From positions 62,604,484-62,668,483 of the forward strand of contig CM066313.1 in NCBI GenBank assembly GCA_033807775.1: a DNA stretch of 64,000 nucleotides, in the 5' to 3' direction. The stretch is from Saussurea involucrata. Its lineage: Eukaryota > Streptophyta > Magnoliopsida > Asterales > Asteraceae. Each line of letters starts with the position of its first letter. The first letter of the stretch is position 1. The notes below the pieces were generated by a model. It saw only the letters and a list, made by a program, of their open reading frames with translations. It did not search any database and was not told the origin of the DNA. This document shows, one piece after another, positions 53,139 through 64,000 of the stretch. The position numbers and the translations under genes were made by a program.

Positions 53139-53978
53139 TCAACCCGTTGATGTTGGGGTGTTGGGTTTCTTCCCTTGATTCCCGCTATCTTTCAACTTTA
53201 GGCAATCCCTCCGATAATGACCAAGCTTCTTACATTCATAGCAAGTCGGTCCTTGGATGGGACAGTTCTCTATTTGATGACCACTCTTTCCACATTTAAA
53301 ACATTCCCTCAATACCACCCGACACAGCCCAAAATGTTTATTCGTACATTTCTGACACCAGGTAGGTTCTTGTCGAGGCTCAAAATGAGTATTCTCAATT
53401 TGGGGCTTCGGTCCTTGCGAATATTCCGACCGGCCTTCCCGCTTTCTTTTCTCTCCCAATTGAGTTTTCTCAGCTTTATCTTTTACGTAAACCTCTTCCA
53501 TAATCTTTGCTTCTTCAATTGTTTCCCTCAGATTTAACGATTTAGAATTTCTAACTCTAGACATCATATCGGCTGCCAAACCCTTCAGGTAAGCCTTAAT
53601 CTTTTCTTTTTCAGTTGGGCCCAGATTCCCTACTAAGTTCAGTTTCTCCAAGAAGATTTGAGTATATTCTCTTACTGATGAATTACCTTTCTTAAGCGTT
53701 CGAAACTGTTATTCAATACGATCCATTTCGTTCTCGTTACAATATTCTTCTAAAATCTTCCTTTTAAACGACTCCCATGACATGGCGGCCAAAACTGGAG
53801 CTGTCACCGTTGATGTCACGATGTTCCACCGGGTTAGAGCATTTCCATGTAACATTTGAGATCCGAATCTGACCTTCGATTCTTCATCGCACTCGCAAGC
53901 TCTAAAGGTGGCAGTGAACGGTGGCAGAAGAAGCGACGAGAGTAGTAAAGGTGGCAGTGAACGGTGGCAGAGAAGCAC
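53139..53978 (-). pseudogene. gag: Gypsy G gag, C-terminal part, with one internal stop
   Basis: On the minus strand, RACECDEESKVRFGSQMLHG and ALTRWN come from the gag domain. A stop at 53709-53711 interrupts; the same frame then continues with the capsid end and the nucleocapsid: CQKCTNKHFGLC, CFKCGKSGHQIENC and CYECKKLGHYRRDC. The closing TGA (53139-53141) probably replaces an Arg CGA, since the homologous linker continues after it. The right end, past about 53910, is disturbed by a roughly 40-bp direct duplication (GGTGGCAGTGAACGGTGGCAG). Confidence 0.8.
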
Positions 53979-54171
53979 TGGCTTTGATTGAAACTAAGCC
54001 TTCAGTGCTTTGAGGCAATGAGGTGGTGGGGGTCGATACCAGCGTAGAGTCGGCAACCGAAGACGTTGCTCAAGCAGTTGTGGTGTCGGTGTCAGCTGTG
54101 GTGGAGCGTACCACGAAATTATCAAGGGAGTACTATTGGGAGTCAACCCCTGATGTTGTTGTTGTTGTTGT
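53979..54171. other. Unassigned junction sequence with GTT repeat
   Basis: There is no recognisable coding sequence. It ends in a GTT microsatellite (54152-54171) next to the LTR of F. Confidence 0.4.
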
Positions 54172-54413
54172 TGTTTTTAGGGTCAAAATTATGTTGAATA
54201 GAAGTTCAAGGGTGAAAAGTGTATATATCTTAAAAGGTATAAATAGATTTTGTTAAACCTTGTTTTAGGTTAATCGTTCATTATTCTGAATTGTAATACT
54301 CTCTGAACGGTTTATACCTTTTAATGAAATAGATGGATGACAACTTGAAATCAACAATTGTTCTTGCTACTGCTTATTGATTTTGTTGTTATTGCACTAA
54401 TCTACGATCCACA
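54172..54413 (+). repeat. 5' LTR of copia F (about 242 bp)
   Basis: It ends GATCCACA before the primer-binding site. It starts at TGTTTTTAGGGTC, by comparison with copia-1 (TGTTAGGGTC). The exact start is blurred by the adjacent GTT repeat. Confidence 0.72.
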
Positions 54414-55385
54414 ATTGGTATCAGAGCCGACGGACAGATCGATTCAAGGTTTCTCAAAGTATCCTGGTAAGGTTTTTGTCGACTGCCATTATTCTAAGAT
54501 TTTCATTCTTGTGATTTTGCCAAAATCGTTAGATTCCACTTATCAAAATCGATTTCTCCTAGGCTTGTTAAGATTCCTGCAAGTTCTTGAAGCTTAGATT
54601 GAAGTATTGAAGTGATTGTTAGCAATTTTGTGTTCTTGAGTTTTGGTCTCTGTTCTTAAAAATCATCAATTTTTTACATCAAAATCGATTGTTTTTGCTT
54701 AGAAATCGATAGGGTTCAATTGTTTTCGTGTTTTTGCTCATCTACTAACCTTTCAGGAACGAAATCGATCAAGCAACCCTAATCGATTGCAGATCCGAAC
54801 TTCACGCACAGCTGCCCTGTCCGGAAGTCTGAAAGTTATCCGGGTAAGTTTCTATTCTTCGATTCTATCCGGACGCTTACCTGTCCGGACATCCTATCCG
54901 GTCACTCACAGTGTCCGGACGAAACCTATCCAGTAAACTCATCTTCCCGAGTAAGTCCTCCTATCCGAATCATCTCTCTTTCCGGTTCCCGGACACTTCA
55001 CTTTCCGGATCTCATCTATCCGGTTTGCTCACTTGTTCGGACACTTCTGCATCCGGTAAGTCAAACTTCCTGGTAACCTTTACTATCCGATTACTTTATC
55101 CGGTCACATATTTTTCCGATAACTTATTTTACCCGGTTACTTATTTGATTTGTTCGGACACTTCCCTTTACATCCGTTTTCGGACACATCTGATTCGGAC
55201 ACATCTGATTCGGACACCACTATCCGGATTCGTATCTGGGTACTTCCTGATTAATTTCAATCTTACCTGTTAGTATCTGTCACTCCTAGATTTTGTGTTA
55301 GGGCACTCACTTATAGTTCCTTGCGTTAAGTCACTACCTTGAATCGAACCAATACTGTCTGAAGATCACCTTAGTGCATATCACT
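54414..55385 (+). other. Leader of copia F with primer-binding site and TCCGGA array
   Basis: The primer-binding site TGGTATCAGAGC is at 54416-54427. From 54818 to 55235 there are many CCGGA / CCGGT / TCGGACAC words, at least six being exact TCCGGA. It is non-coding. Confidence 0.8.
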
Positions 55386-57471
55386 ATGTCTCGCGACGCT
55401 CTTGCAATCGGTACCGACTCCAAGCCTCTGATTCTTTATCGAGGTGAATACGCACAATGGCGAGACAGATTCCTAATCTTCATCAAGTCCAAGGACAACT
55501 ACGAGTTCATCTGGCAAGCCCTTACCGAAGGTCCTCAGGAGACTCCAATGCAAATTGTTCCAACTCAAGCCGATGGTACCCAAGAACTACCAACACCTAA
55601 GGCATATGCCCAAATGAACGAAAATGAGAAGAACAGATACCATGGGGAGAAGCACGCCAAGAGATATCTGGTTTAGAGTCTGCCGAACGAGATTTACACA
55701 ACAATTGATTGCTACAAATACACGTCTAAAGGCATGTGGGATCAAGTTGCAAAGATGATGAGCGGCAGCAAAGTTGGGAATCAGTTGAAGGTAAACAGCT
55801 GAATCACTCGCTATGATGGCTTCAAACAGCGAAAGGGTAAATCATTGACCGAGACATATGAACGCTTCTGCCTATTACTGAATGATCTCCAAAAGAACCA
55901 AATCTTGAGATCTAATACTGAAAACTGTCTCAAATTTCTGAACAACCTTCTGCCCGAGTGGAAAACCTTCGCATCTCATATCAGACACAACCACCTCATA
56001 GAAAAGGTTCCCATCAAATGAGTTGTATGAAATGCTCATGCAAGATGAGGATGAAGTTCTGGAGTTGATGGGCAATCGGAAATCACCTAAGCATCAAGCT
56101 GATCCCCTCGCCCTCGTACCTGACAAATGCGGTAAGTCATCTAGCCGAAGCTCAAGAAGAACCCCAGTATCCAGTGAATCAGAACCTGAAGAGGAGGAAC
56201 CCGAGGAAAGTGATTCATATCCCGAGCTGACTGAGATTAAGAAAGCTATGGCCTTTATCTCCAAATCCTTTTAGAAGAAGTCTTTCTTCAAGAAACCGTC
56301 TTCCAACAATCAGCGTTATTCAACCACTCCTAACAAGCGCCATGATTACAAAGAAAGGTACGAAGGGAAAAGAAGATCTGATGAGCCCAAACCGTCTGAT
56401 CACAAGGAAAAGTACGAGCGCAAGCCCGAAGCAAAGAACAAAGACGAGCCAGTCAAGTGCTATAAGTGTGGCAAACTGGGCCATTTTGCCAAAGACTGCC
56501 GAAAGCCTGTCGTTCGCAACGCTGAATACTACAAGGCCAAGCTGCTCTTAGCACAACAGAAAGAAGCTGGAAAGGCACTAATGGTTGAAGACGACCACTG
56601 GCTGACTCGATCTGATGATGAAAGTGATGTTGAAGATGCAGATGCTCATTTGTGCTTCCTGGGCAACCACACCGCTCCTCCAGATCTCGAAGACTCATGT
56701 CAGGTATGTATTCCTACCCATCAAGCTTTAATGGATCTGATGCATTTTCTTGTTCAAAGAGTAGATTCTAGTAAAACAACCACAAATAAACACTTGCTTG
56801 AAATAACCGCACTAAAAGAAAAGCTAGATGTTCAAATAAAGATCACATAAAAGCTTAAGTCTGATAACGCTAATCTGAAAGAAAAATGTGCAAACCTTTC
56901 TATAGCACCTAAAGATTTTCGAACCAAAATATCTGATTTAAACGCACAACTTGATCAGTGTGAGAATGAACAAGCTGAGATTGTCTATCAATGCTCTTCT
57001 CTTCAAATAGACAACAAAGAGATTGTTTATAAAATAACAGACCTTGAACTTAAACTTTATAAACGAGGTCAAACTGATCAAACGATCCATCTGAACAAAC
57101 CTAAGGATTTCCGGTACTTTAACTCAGAATGGGGAATTGGGTACAACAACCCACTGTATTTGAAAAATATTTTATCAATGGTGCCTACTTTATACGAGTT
57201 TAATTTTCTAGGCCTTGATATCCCCAATATAAAATCAAGAGATATCCCCAATATAAAATCAAATGGACGAGACCACTCAATGAGAAGGAAGAGGAAAGTG
57301 AGGAATATAAACGCAAGAATACAACTAAAATGAATTATCTTTTGCGTAAGAAGTTCTTAACACATCATATAAAAAGAAGAAATCCAAGTACCTCTCAAAT
57401 GACTACTTTGACGGCTACAAAGTTGCAAAGCCCAAAGATTCCTCGAAAAAGGATTCGGTCCCAACAACTGT
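55386..57471 (+). pseudogene. gag: Copia F gag and gag extension, broken
   Basis: It starts MSRDALAIGTDSKP like copia-1. Stops: TAG 55674-55676 where copia-1 has Gln (LVQALPN), TGA 55800, a +1 frame change near 56000, TAG 56272-56274 where copia-1 has Gln (KSFQQQK), and TAA 56848. A zinc knuckle CYKCGKLGHFAKDC is encoded at 56458-56499. A Leu/Lys heptad region follows (LLEITALKEKLDV), related in style to the coiled-coil ORF of copia-2. It ends at the gypsy LTR at 57472. Confidence 0.85.
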
Positions 57472-58356
57472 GTAACACCCGGAAAATCCTTGTGAGTAAT
57501 AATAGTCCTAATATTTCTTTATATTTTGACTTCTTAAATTATAATTGATTTCTTAAGTAATTTCCGTGGTTATTACTTGTTAATTGATAACTTCCGATAG
57601 AAATCAGTAAGTTTATTCCTTAAGGAAATTATTGAAAAATAGATGATAAAGTTAAATATTAGATTTTATGGATTAGTTGGATGGGTAATTTGAATACGAG
57701 TCCAACGGTACTTTCCGGGGTAAAAACCGAGTTCTAACGAAGAAGTTACGACCAAATTAGTGGAAGTTGATATGTTTGGCAAACAGAGGCTGGCGCCGAT
57801 GCATCGGCGCGGGTGATCGGCGCCGAACACCTGACGTGCCAAAAGGGGGATAAACCCACCCCTTAGTCCTTAGTCATTTCATTATTCAATTAGAACTCAT
57901 AAATCAGATAAAATTGCTCTGCTCATTTCCTCTCAAGCGACTTCTTCATCTAACCTAAGGTAATTTCATATCTCAATCCTAATCCAATTCAAGTAAGTGT
58001 TATACGAATCTTACCAATTAAACTTCAATTAGGGCTTTGCATCATTCATCTTCTTGTTGGAGAAATTAAGCTCAAATCTTCAAGATAGGGTTGTACCAAT
58101 TGAAGAATTAAGGTGAGTAACTTGTATCTAATTGATTGTATTATACTTTACTACCATACTTTATCTTGATTTTGGTATTGATAGTGAGAAATCTTGATTA
58201 ATAAGCTCTTAATGGTTAAGAGGGAAACAAGAAGAGTTCAAGTAAGTTATGGTGGATTTATTGTGTTTTATTACTTAGAATGCCATGGTAAATGTTAGTG
58301 TTAAAGGTTTGGGTTTGATTATACTTCATTGGTATGTGATTTTGATGATGGCTTAA
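57472..58356 (+). repeat. Gypsy LTR fragment I
   Basis: It starts TGTAACACCCGGAAAATCC within copia F. It shares word order with fragment J (10760). A GC-rich palindrome-like part (GGCGCCGATGCATCGGCGC) lies at about 57792-57810. It is cut by the LTR of H at 58357; its remainder would lie beyond the window. Confidence 0.7.
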
Positions 58357-59532
58357 TGTAATACCCCGGGTAAAGTCGTTATTTAAAACCCTTATCGTTA
58401 AATTGAATAAGTTTATAATAAAATATTTAGGGTAAAAGTTTGGTTAATATGGAAGTTTAAGGGTGTGTTTTGCAATTTGATGAAAGTATGGGGTTTGTTT
58501 GGTAGCTATGAAGATATTTATCTTCATCCACCGCCTCTTTTTATTTTATTGAGATGAGGTGTCTCATTGTAGAGACTTGGCAAAAAAGGAAAACAAGGTG
58601 TGTGTGTTATTGGTTCACGACAGAGAGAAAGGAGAGGAAAGAGAGAGAGAGAGTTGCGAGAGAGTGTTGGCCGAGATAGCAAAATGGGATTTTTAGACTA
58701 TTTAGATTCATTTAGTATTCTCGACTGTTAAATGTTTCGTAATTAATTGATTACAGATTTTGTGAACTTTGGGAGAAAGATCGAATTGACAGATAAAGGA
58801 TCCGGAGGTTTTGGATAAAGCAACGAGGTGAGTTTTACTTTAAAAGTAATTTCAACTGGAATATATACGTATGGTTTGAGAATGTGATAATTAGTGATTA
58901 TGTGTATATGTATGGTATATGCGAATTACAATATAGTGAGATATTGTACTTACATGTGTATTATAACCGTGTTATAATACGTTGGCCGGGTTTAAGACCG
59001 GTGTGATTGGCTATAGAACTTGTATAGCGTTGTTTGGCTGTAGATGTTGTACAGCGTTGTATATTATTAGTTGGCTTGCTACCACTAATATGGCCAGGAG
59101 GAAATGAGAAGGAAAGGTGCACGAGGTGTGAGCTTAATTGGATATATGTAATTATGTGGCGTGATTTATATGAATGAAGTTTATATAAATGGTTTTTAAA
59201 CTAACAGGGGTTTCTCACTTAGACCAACAGGTCTAATCCTCATTTTGTTTTAAAAATATGTATTCCAGGTGGCGGATCAGGTAAGGGCAAGTAAGTAGAG
59301 TATGAGATGGATGGCTAGTAAGGAAGACTAAGACGAAGCTTTTGACTTATTTAGTAGTTGTAATGGAATGTTAAGTGTTATGGATGCAAATAGCACAAAG
59401 ATTGTATTTCAAATGTTTTCTTTCTATTTGTAAAAGACTACCGGACCGTACATGTAAAGTGAAGTTTGTTTCTTATATTTAATTGTGTTATATTGTGTAA
59501 TACGTCATGTATATGGGATAAGGGATGTTACA
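58357..59532 (+). repeat. 5' LTR of gypsy H (1176 bp)
   Basis: It starts TGTAATACCCCGGGTAAAG and ends AGGGATGTTACA. It aligns with the gag-only LTR at both ends and in GAGGTGAGTTTTRCTTTAAAA, but lacks the TCCGGA array and the 30-bp repeats. Confidence 0.9.
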
Positions 59533-59794
59533 AATGGTATCAGAGCCTTAGTTTAAGGGATTTAGGTATTTGTATCTGTACCTAGACTTAAACTGCATGT
59601 GAAGTAGGATGTCCCTATCATTATAGAACCTTGGGATGATGAAGTATAAAAGGTAGAAGGAACATCATGTAAGGTAATTTCATATTACACCTGGCCAGTG
59701 TAATTGTGATTTTTCAGGTACATGATTGAACTGGAATACCTTGTTATATGGGGTATGTGCTTATGTGTATATTAATCTTGTTTAAATCTACAGA
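59533..59794 (+). other. Leader and primer-binding site of gypsy H
   Basis: The primer-binding site TGGTATCAGAGC is at 59535-59546. The leader is near-identical in layout to 18987-19247. Confidence 0.9.
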
Positions 59795-62700
59795 ATGGCA
59801 AGTGGTACAAGAAATTCGAATCGAGGAGGAGGAAGAAATCCAAACAGAACTAATCCGCCAGTAGGAACAGGGGACAGGGGAGGCAGAACAGGGGGCAGAA
59901 CTGGAGGTAGGCTTCGAGGTGGAGCTGGAGGTAGAACCGGAGGTAGAACTCAACAAAATAGTACGGATTTCATTACCAGAGCTGATTTAATGACAGAAAT
60001 GGGGAGATTACAAGACAATATTCAAGCTATGCTCAACCAAGCTCATAATACTGAAACAGAAAGACCAGACCCTACTCTTGAAGAGGAGATGCCAATTACC
60101 CCAACGGTCTTACCGGTAATGAGAAAATGTGATTACAAAATGTTTCTTAGCTGCAAGCCTCCGACATTCTCAGGGGATCGGGATCCGGTGAAAGCAATGA
60201 GGTGGATGAAGGAAATTGAAGCCATTTTTAAAACGAGTAAGTGTGCGGACGAAGATAGAGTATTGTACGGGGCAGCCATGTTGAAAGGAGATGCGTTGTA
60301 TTGGTGGGAATCGTTTATTCATTCAAAAGGATCCGATGTTTATTCTACCCTATCTTGGGAAGAATTTGTGATAGTCTACAGGAACGCATTTTGTCCCCAA
60401 GCAGCCGTCAAACAACTGGAAGGAGAATTCATGAATTTGCAACAAGGAAGCTTATCCGTTCGAGATTATACTGCTAGCTTTCTGGAAAAATCTCGATTTG
60501 CAGAATACTATGTCGCTACAGAAGCGATGAAGATAGAAAGGTTTATCTTTGGGTTGAACTCAGAGATTAGAAGGTTAGTGACTGCAAAGGGACCCGATAC
60601 CTTTTCAGCTGCAGTTGATGCAGCGGAAAATGTTGAACGAGATATGAGAAGGGATACGGGAGATAAGAGTATCGGAAAGAGAAAGTGGGAAGGACCGCAA
60701 TATGATCCGAAGAGGTCCCGATTTCAAAGGTATGAAAACCGTCCGCCGTTTCGACTAGCGGAAAGACCATGTCCGAAGTGCAACCGTGTCCATCAAGGAA
60801 ACTGCCAAGGTGATTTGCGAGCATGTTATAAGTGTGGGAAGACTGGGCACGTCATTAAGGATTGTAAGGTAACGCGGCTATGTTTCTTATGCAATTCTCC
60901 GGATCATTTCCAATCAAACTGTCCGCGAGGGAGGATGCAGCAAGGTGGGTCATCAGGCAGGCCAGCAAATGTTAAACCAGTAGTGCCAAGACTGGAACCG
61001 CCAGTAACCAGAGGTCGCGCATTTCAGATGACTGAGAAAGAAGCGGAGGAAACTCCAGATGTGGTCACAGGTACATTTTTGATAAACTCTACACGTGCTA
61101 AGGTGTTATTTGATTCCGGTGCAAACAGATCGTTTGTGTCTCCTGCATTTGCTGCTTGTTTGTGTTTGAAACCTAAATTGTTAGATCATTCTCTATTAGT
61201 AGATACTGCAAATGATAACCAAGTGTCGGTTAGCGAAGTATTTGATGGTTGTGTGATTAATATCGAAGGGTGTGGAGTGCCTATACAATTGTTTCCTATA
61301 ACTTTGATAGAATTTGATGTAGTAGTGGGAATGGACTGGTTGGCTGAGAATCAGGCTATTATAGTGTGTGACAAGAAGATAATAAATGTTATATTGCCTG
61401 AGAAAGGACCGGTAGTGATTTATGGTGATCGTAGGAATCATCAGTCCTGTCTTATATCACTAGTAAAGGCACGTAAGTGTGTGAATAAGGGTTGTCAGAG
61501 TTACTTGGCTTACGTGATAGATGTTAAGCCGGAAAAGATTAGGATGGAAGATATTCCTATCGTTAGTGAATTCCCTGAAGTATTCCCTGAAGAATTGAAC
61601 AGTCTTCCGCCAGTTAGACAAGTCGAGTTCGGTATAGACTTAATTCCTGGAGCCACTCCTGTAGCCCGTGCACCGTACCGTTTGGCACCTCCAGAGATGA
61701 AAGAGATGATGGCACAACTACAAGATCTATCCGATAAGGGTTTCATCAGACCTAGTTCTTCGCCGTGGGGAGCACCAGTGTTATTTGTGAAAAAGAAAGA
61801 TGGGTCGATGAGAATGTGTATTGACTACCGAGAATTGAATAAGCGCACGATAAAGAACAAGTATCCGCTACCCCGAATTGATGATCTCTTTGATCAGTTA
61901 GTTGGAGCTTGCTATTTCTCCAAGATTGATCTAAGGTCCGGTTATCACCAGCTGAAAGTTAAAGAAGAAGACGTTTTAAAGACTGCTTTTCGAACGAGGT
62001 ATGGTCATCATGAATTTTTAGTAATGCCATTTGGATTGACGAACGCTCCAGCTGCCTTTATGGATTTGATGAATCGGGTATGTAAGCCGTATCTCGATAA
62101 ATTTGTAATTGTTTTTATCGATGATATTCTTATCTATTCTCGATCCAAGGAAGAGCACGCGCAACATCTTCGTTTGATTCTAGAGCTGCTGAAGAAGGAA
62201 AGGTTGTATGCAAAATTTTCAAAATGTGAGTTCTGGTTACGGAAAGTACAATTTCTGGGGCACGTGGTTTCTGAGAAAGGTATACAAGTCGATCCGATGA
62301 AAGTAGAAGCAGTTGAAAAGTGGGAACAACCTAAGACAGCAACAGAGGTACGCAGTTTTCTGGGTTTAGCCGGTTACTATCGAAAATTTATAAAAGACTT
62401 CTCTCGAATCGCAACGCCATTGACTAAGCTGACCCGGAAGAACCTAAAGTTTGAGTGGAAAGCAGAACAAGACGAGGCCTTCCGGATATTGAAAGAGAAA
62501 CTATGCAGCGCACCGATTCTATCACTACCTGAAGGTTCTGAAGACTTTGTCGTTTACAGTGATGCGTCTAAATTGGGATTGGGTTGTGTGCTTATGCAGC
62601 GTGGAAAGGTTATAGCTTATGCTTCTCGCCAACTGAAGGATCATGAACGGCAGTATCCTACGCACGATATGGAGCTTGCTGCAGTCGTTTTCGCGTTAAA

Positions 62701-64000
62701 AATTTGGAGACATTATCTGTATGGTTCCAAATGTCAGATTTATACTGACCACAAGAGTCTTCAACATCTCTTTGATCAGAAGGAACTAAATATGAGACAA
62801 AGGAGATGGTTGGAATTGCTGAATGATTACGACTGTGAAATCCTTTATCACCCGGGAAAGGCGAATGTAGTGGCAGATGCGCTCAGTCGTCAAGAAAGGA
62901 GTGGAACAATAAAAGTTGTTTCAATACGAACTGAACTCCTACCCAACATATTTGACGAATTGCAGAAGTGTCAAGTGGAGGCTTATCAGGATGAACATCT
63001 GAAATCAGAACGGTTAGCGGGGATGTCAGCATTGCTAGTAAAAGATGATCGGGGGTTATTGTGTCTGGGAAACAGAGTGTGGGTACCTCGTTTGGGTGGG
63101 TTACGTGATCGTGTTTTACAAGAAGCTCATCAATCCCGTTTCTCTATTCACCCAGGTACAAACAAGATGTATAAAGACCTAAAGCAATTCTATTGGTGGC
63201 CGGGGATAAAAAGAGGGATTGCTCAGTATGTAGAACGGTGTGATACTTGTAAGAAGGTAAAGATCGAACATCAAAAGCCATTTGGTCAACTACAACGACT
63301 AGAAATACCTATGTGGAAGTGGGAGCAGATTACCACGGACTTTATCACAAAGCTACCAAGAACTCCGAAGGGGTTCGATTCTATTTGGGTGATCGTCGAC
63401 AGGTTGTCAAAGTCTGCACACTTCCTACCAATAAAGGAAACCGATTCATTGGAGCGATTAGCTAAGTTATACATTAATGAAATAGTAACTCGACATGGAG
63501 TTCCAATCTCGATCATTTCTGATCGTGATAGTCGTTTTACTTCAAGATTTTGGAGAAGCTTTCAAAGGGAAATGGGGACTCAGATAAAGTTAAGTACGGC
63601 GTATCATCCTCAAACAGATGGACAGAGTGAACGAACAATTCAGACCTTAGAAGATATGCTCCGGGCTTGTATTGTTGATTTTGGGGGATCGTGGGATAAG
63701 CATTTGCCGTTAATCGAATTCGCTTACAACAACAGTTATCATTCCAGCATACAAGCGGCACCGTTTGAAGTACTGTATGGTAGGAAATGTCGAACGCCTC
63801 TGTGTTGGAACGAAGTGGGAGAGAAACAGTTAGCGGGGCCGGAAATAGTTCAGTTAACCGCCGATAAGGTTACACAGATCCGAGAAAGATTGAAAGTGGC
63901 TCAAGATAGACAGAAGAGTTACGCGGATCGCCGTCGAAAGCCGTTGGAATTTCAAATTGGGGATTATGTAATGTTAAAGGTTTCGCCGTGGAAAGGAGTC
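59795..64000 (+). CDS. gag-pol: Gypsy gag-pol polyprotein, open frame of 1402 codons to the window end
   Basis: I read no stop from ATG 59795 to base 64000, which is the last base of a codon. Gag is residues 1-420, with a Gly/Arg-rich start and zinc knuckles [14 protein letters not shown] (from 344) and [14 protein letters not shown]. Protease has [10 protein letters not shown] at 440. RT has [12 protein letters not shown] and FIDDILIYS with the first Asp at about 776. RNase H has [12 protein letters not shown]. Integrase has a zinc region [12 protein letters not shown]...CDTCKKVK, then D1182 (TTDFITK), D1243 (SDRDSRF) and E1279 (GQSERTIQ): exact D,D35E spacing. Every catalytic residue I can check is present. 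The C-terminus is outside the window. It has the same MASGTRN start as the gag-only element. Confidence 0.95.
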   Translation, partial: MASGTRNSNRGGGRNPNRTNPPVGTGDRGGRTGGRTGGRLRGGAGGRTGGRTQQNSTDFITRADLMTEMGRLQDNIQAMLNQAHNTETERPDPTLEEEMPITPTVLPVMRKCDYKMFLSCKPPTFSGDRDPVKAMRWMKEIEAIFKTSKCADEDRVLYGAAMLKGDALYWWESFIHSKGSDVYSTLSWEEFVIVYRNAFCPQAAVKQLEGEFMNLQQGSLSVRDYTASFLEKSRFAEYYVATEAMKIERFIFGLNSEIRRLVTAKGPDTFSAAVDAAENVERDMRRDTGDKSIGKRKWEGPQYDPKRSRFQRYENRPPFRLAERPCPKCNRVHQGNCQGDLRACYKCGKTGHVIKDCKVTRLCFLCNSPDHFQSNCPRGRMQQGGSSGRPANVKPVVPRLEPPVTRGRAFQMTEKEAEETPDVVTGTFLINSTRAKVLFDSGANRSFVSPAFAACLCLKPKLLDHSLLVDTANDNQVSVSEVFDGCVINIEGCGVPIQLFPITLIEFDVVVGMDWLAENQAIIVCDKKIINVILPEKGPVVIYGDRRNHQSCLISLVKARKCVNKGCQSYLAYVIDVKPEKIRMEDIPIVSEFPEVFPEELNSLPPVRQVEFGIDLIPGATPVARAPYRLAPPEMKEMMAQLQDLSDKGFIRPSSSPWGAPVLFVKKKDGSMRMCIDYRELNKRTIKNKYPLPRIDDLFDQLVGACYFSKIDLRSGYHQLKVKEEDVLKTAFRTRYGHHEFLVMPFGLTNAPAAFMDLMNRVCKPYLDKFVIVFIDDILIYSRSKEEHAQHLRLILELLKKERLYAKFSKCEFWLRKVQFLGHVVSEKGIQVDPMKVEAVEKWEQPKTATEVRSFLGLAGYYRKFIKDFSRIATPLTKLTRKNLKFEWKAEQDEAFRILKEKLCSAPILSLPEGSEDFVVYSDASKLGLGCVLMQRGKVIAYASRQLKDHERQYPTHDMELAAVVFALKIWRHYLYGSKCQIYTDHKSLQHLFDQKELNMRQRRWLELLNDYDCEILYHPGKANVVADALSRQERSGTIKVVSIRTELLPNIFDELQKCQVEAYQDEHLKSERLAGMSALLVKDDRGLLCLGNRVWVPRLGGLRDRVLQEAHQSRFSIHPGTNKMYKDLKQFYWWPGIKRGIAQYVERCDTCKKVKIEHQKPFGQLQRLEIPMWKWEQITTDFITKLPRTPKGFDSIWVIVDRLSKSAHFLPIKETDSLERLAKLYINEIVTRHGVPISIISDRDSRFTSRFWRSFQREMGTQIKLSTAYHPQTDGQSERTIQTLEDMLRACIVDFGGSWDKHLPLIEFAYNNSYHSSIQAAPFEVLYGRKCRTPLCWNEVGEKQLAGPEIVQLTADKVTQIRERLKVAQDRQKSYADRRRKPLEFQIGDYVMLKVSPWKGV

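Larger units (their letters stand above)
33411..53978 (-). mobile_element. Gypsy element G, minus strand, gag-only, with two LTRs and two internal pieces
   Basis: Order along the + strand: LTR-A (33411-34636 and 48449-49177, split by D), short internal piece with gag N-terminus, primer-binding site, LTR-B (50553-52651), second internal piece with gag C-terminus. LTR-B is flanked by internal sequence on both sides, so the array is probably a product of unequal recombination between copies. Pol is absent from both pieces. Confidence 0.8.
54172..57471 (+). mobile_element. Copia F: 5' LTR, leader and broken gag
   Basis: Same family as copia-1 but on the + strand. It is truncated at 57471 by a gypsy LTR. 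The rest of pol and the 3' LTR are not in the window. Confidence 0.82.
58357..64000 (+). mobile_element. Gypsy H: apparently intact Ty3/gypsy (Tekay-like) element, runs off the window
   Basis: It has an LTR, primer-binding site, leader and an unbroken gag-pol. The integrase and RT motifs and the TGTAATACCCC LTR start resemble the Tekay/Del chromovirus type. The chromodomain, if present, would lie after base 64000. It shares LTR start, leader and gag with the gag-only element at 17334. Confidence 0.92.

Noticed and set aside
61196..63761. Several minus-strand ORFs across the H polyprotein
   Set aside because: All lie antisense to the continuous gag-pol frame and carry no domain of their own.

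Overview
This is plant nuclear DNA made almost entirely of nested LTR retrotransposons. The evidence is Ty1/copia and Ty3/gypsy polyproteins, LTRs with TG...CA ends, primer-binding sites that match the 3' end of plant initiator tRNA-Met, polypurine tracts, and 5-bp target-site duplications. I see no ordinary host gene, tRNA, rRNA or bacterial feature. The style of the elements (gag-only gypsy copies, Sire-like copia with a very long extra ORF after pol) suggests a eudicot, perhaps Asteraceae. That family call is recall, not measurement, and is weak.

Layout, left to right. (1) Element A, + strand, 1-5983: the 3' half of a Sire-like copia with a long extra gene (744-4756) and its 3' LTR. It sits in the gag of a minus-strand copia (copia-1, 5984-8581). 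(2) A decayed gypsy pol (8582-10759), cut by a gypsy LTR fragment (10760-11281). (3) Element B, + strand, 11282-26446: a decayed extra-ORF region and LTR, split by copia-2 (minus, 13582-23519). Copia-2 is itself split by a young gag-only gypsy element (TR-GAG, 17334-22427, target duplication CCGGG). (4) A decayed ORF of the putative plant transposon protein type (26856-27663). (5) Element E, minus strand, 28061-31505: a second copy of the A family. (6) About 1.9 kb that I cannot assign (31506-33410). (7) Gypsy element G, minus strand: two LTRs and two gag fragments, with pol missing. Its left LTR is split by Sire-like copia D (34637-48448, target duplication AGATC), which is complete end to end and has an 836-bp insertion in its 5' LTR. 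(8) Copia F, + strand, 54172-57471: LTR, leader and broken gag, same family as copia-1. (9) A gypsy LTR fragment (57472-58356), then gypsy H (58357 to the window end), whose gag-pol frame is open for 1402 codons and is the only coding region here that looks fully functional.

How the parts relate. H carries gag-pol of the same family as the gag-only element at 17334-22427, so H-like copies could supply the missing enzymes. A, B, D and E share an extra protein downstream of pol. It has a globular N-terminal part, a Pro/Ser/Lys-rich linker, a coiled coil, an acidic linker and a conserved C-terminal part. I see no signal peptide or membrane segment, so an envelope role is doubtful.

Most notable observations. 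(a) A and E share a phase-0 spliceosomal-type intron at the same place in this extra gene. (b) The spacer before the extra gene in A and D carries a CCAAT / ACGTGTC / TATA block like the one in their LTRs. (c) TCCGGA-rich arrays, one preceded by a nearly identical 20+ bp tag, occur in both copia leaders and gypsy LTRs. (d) Each Sire-like family is saturated with its own 6-bp word, in both orientations.
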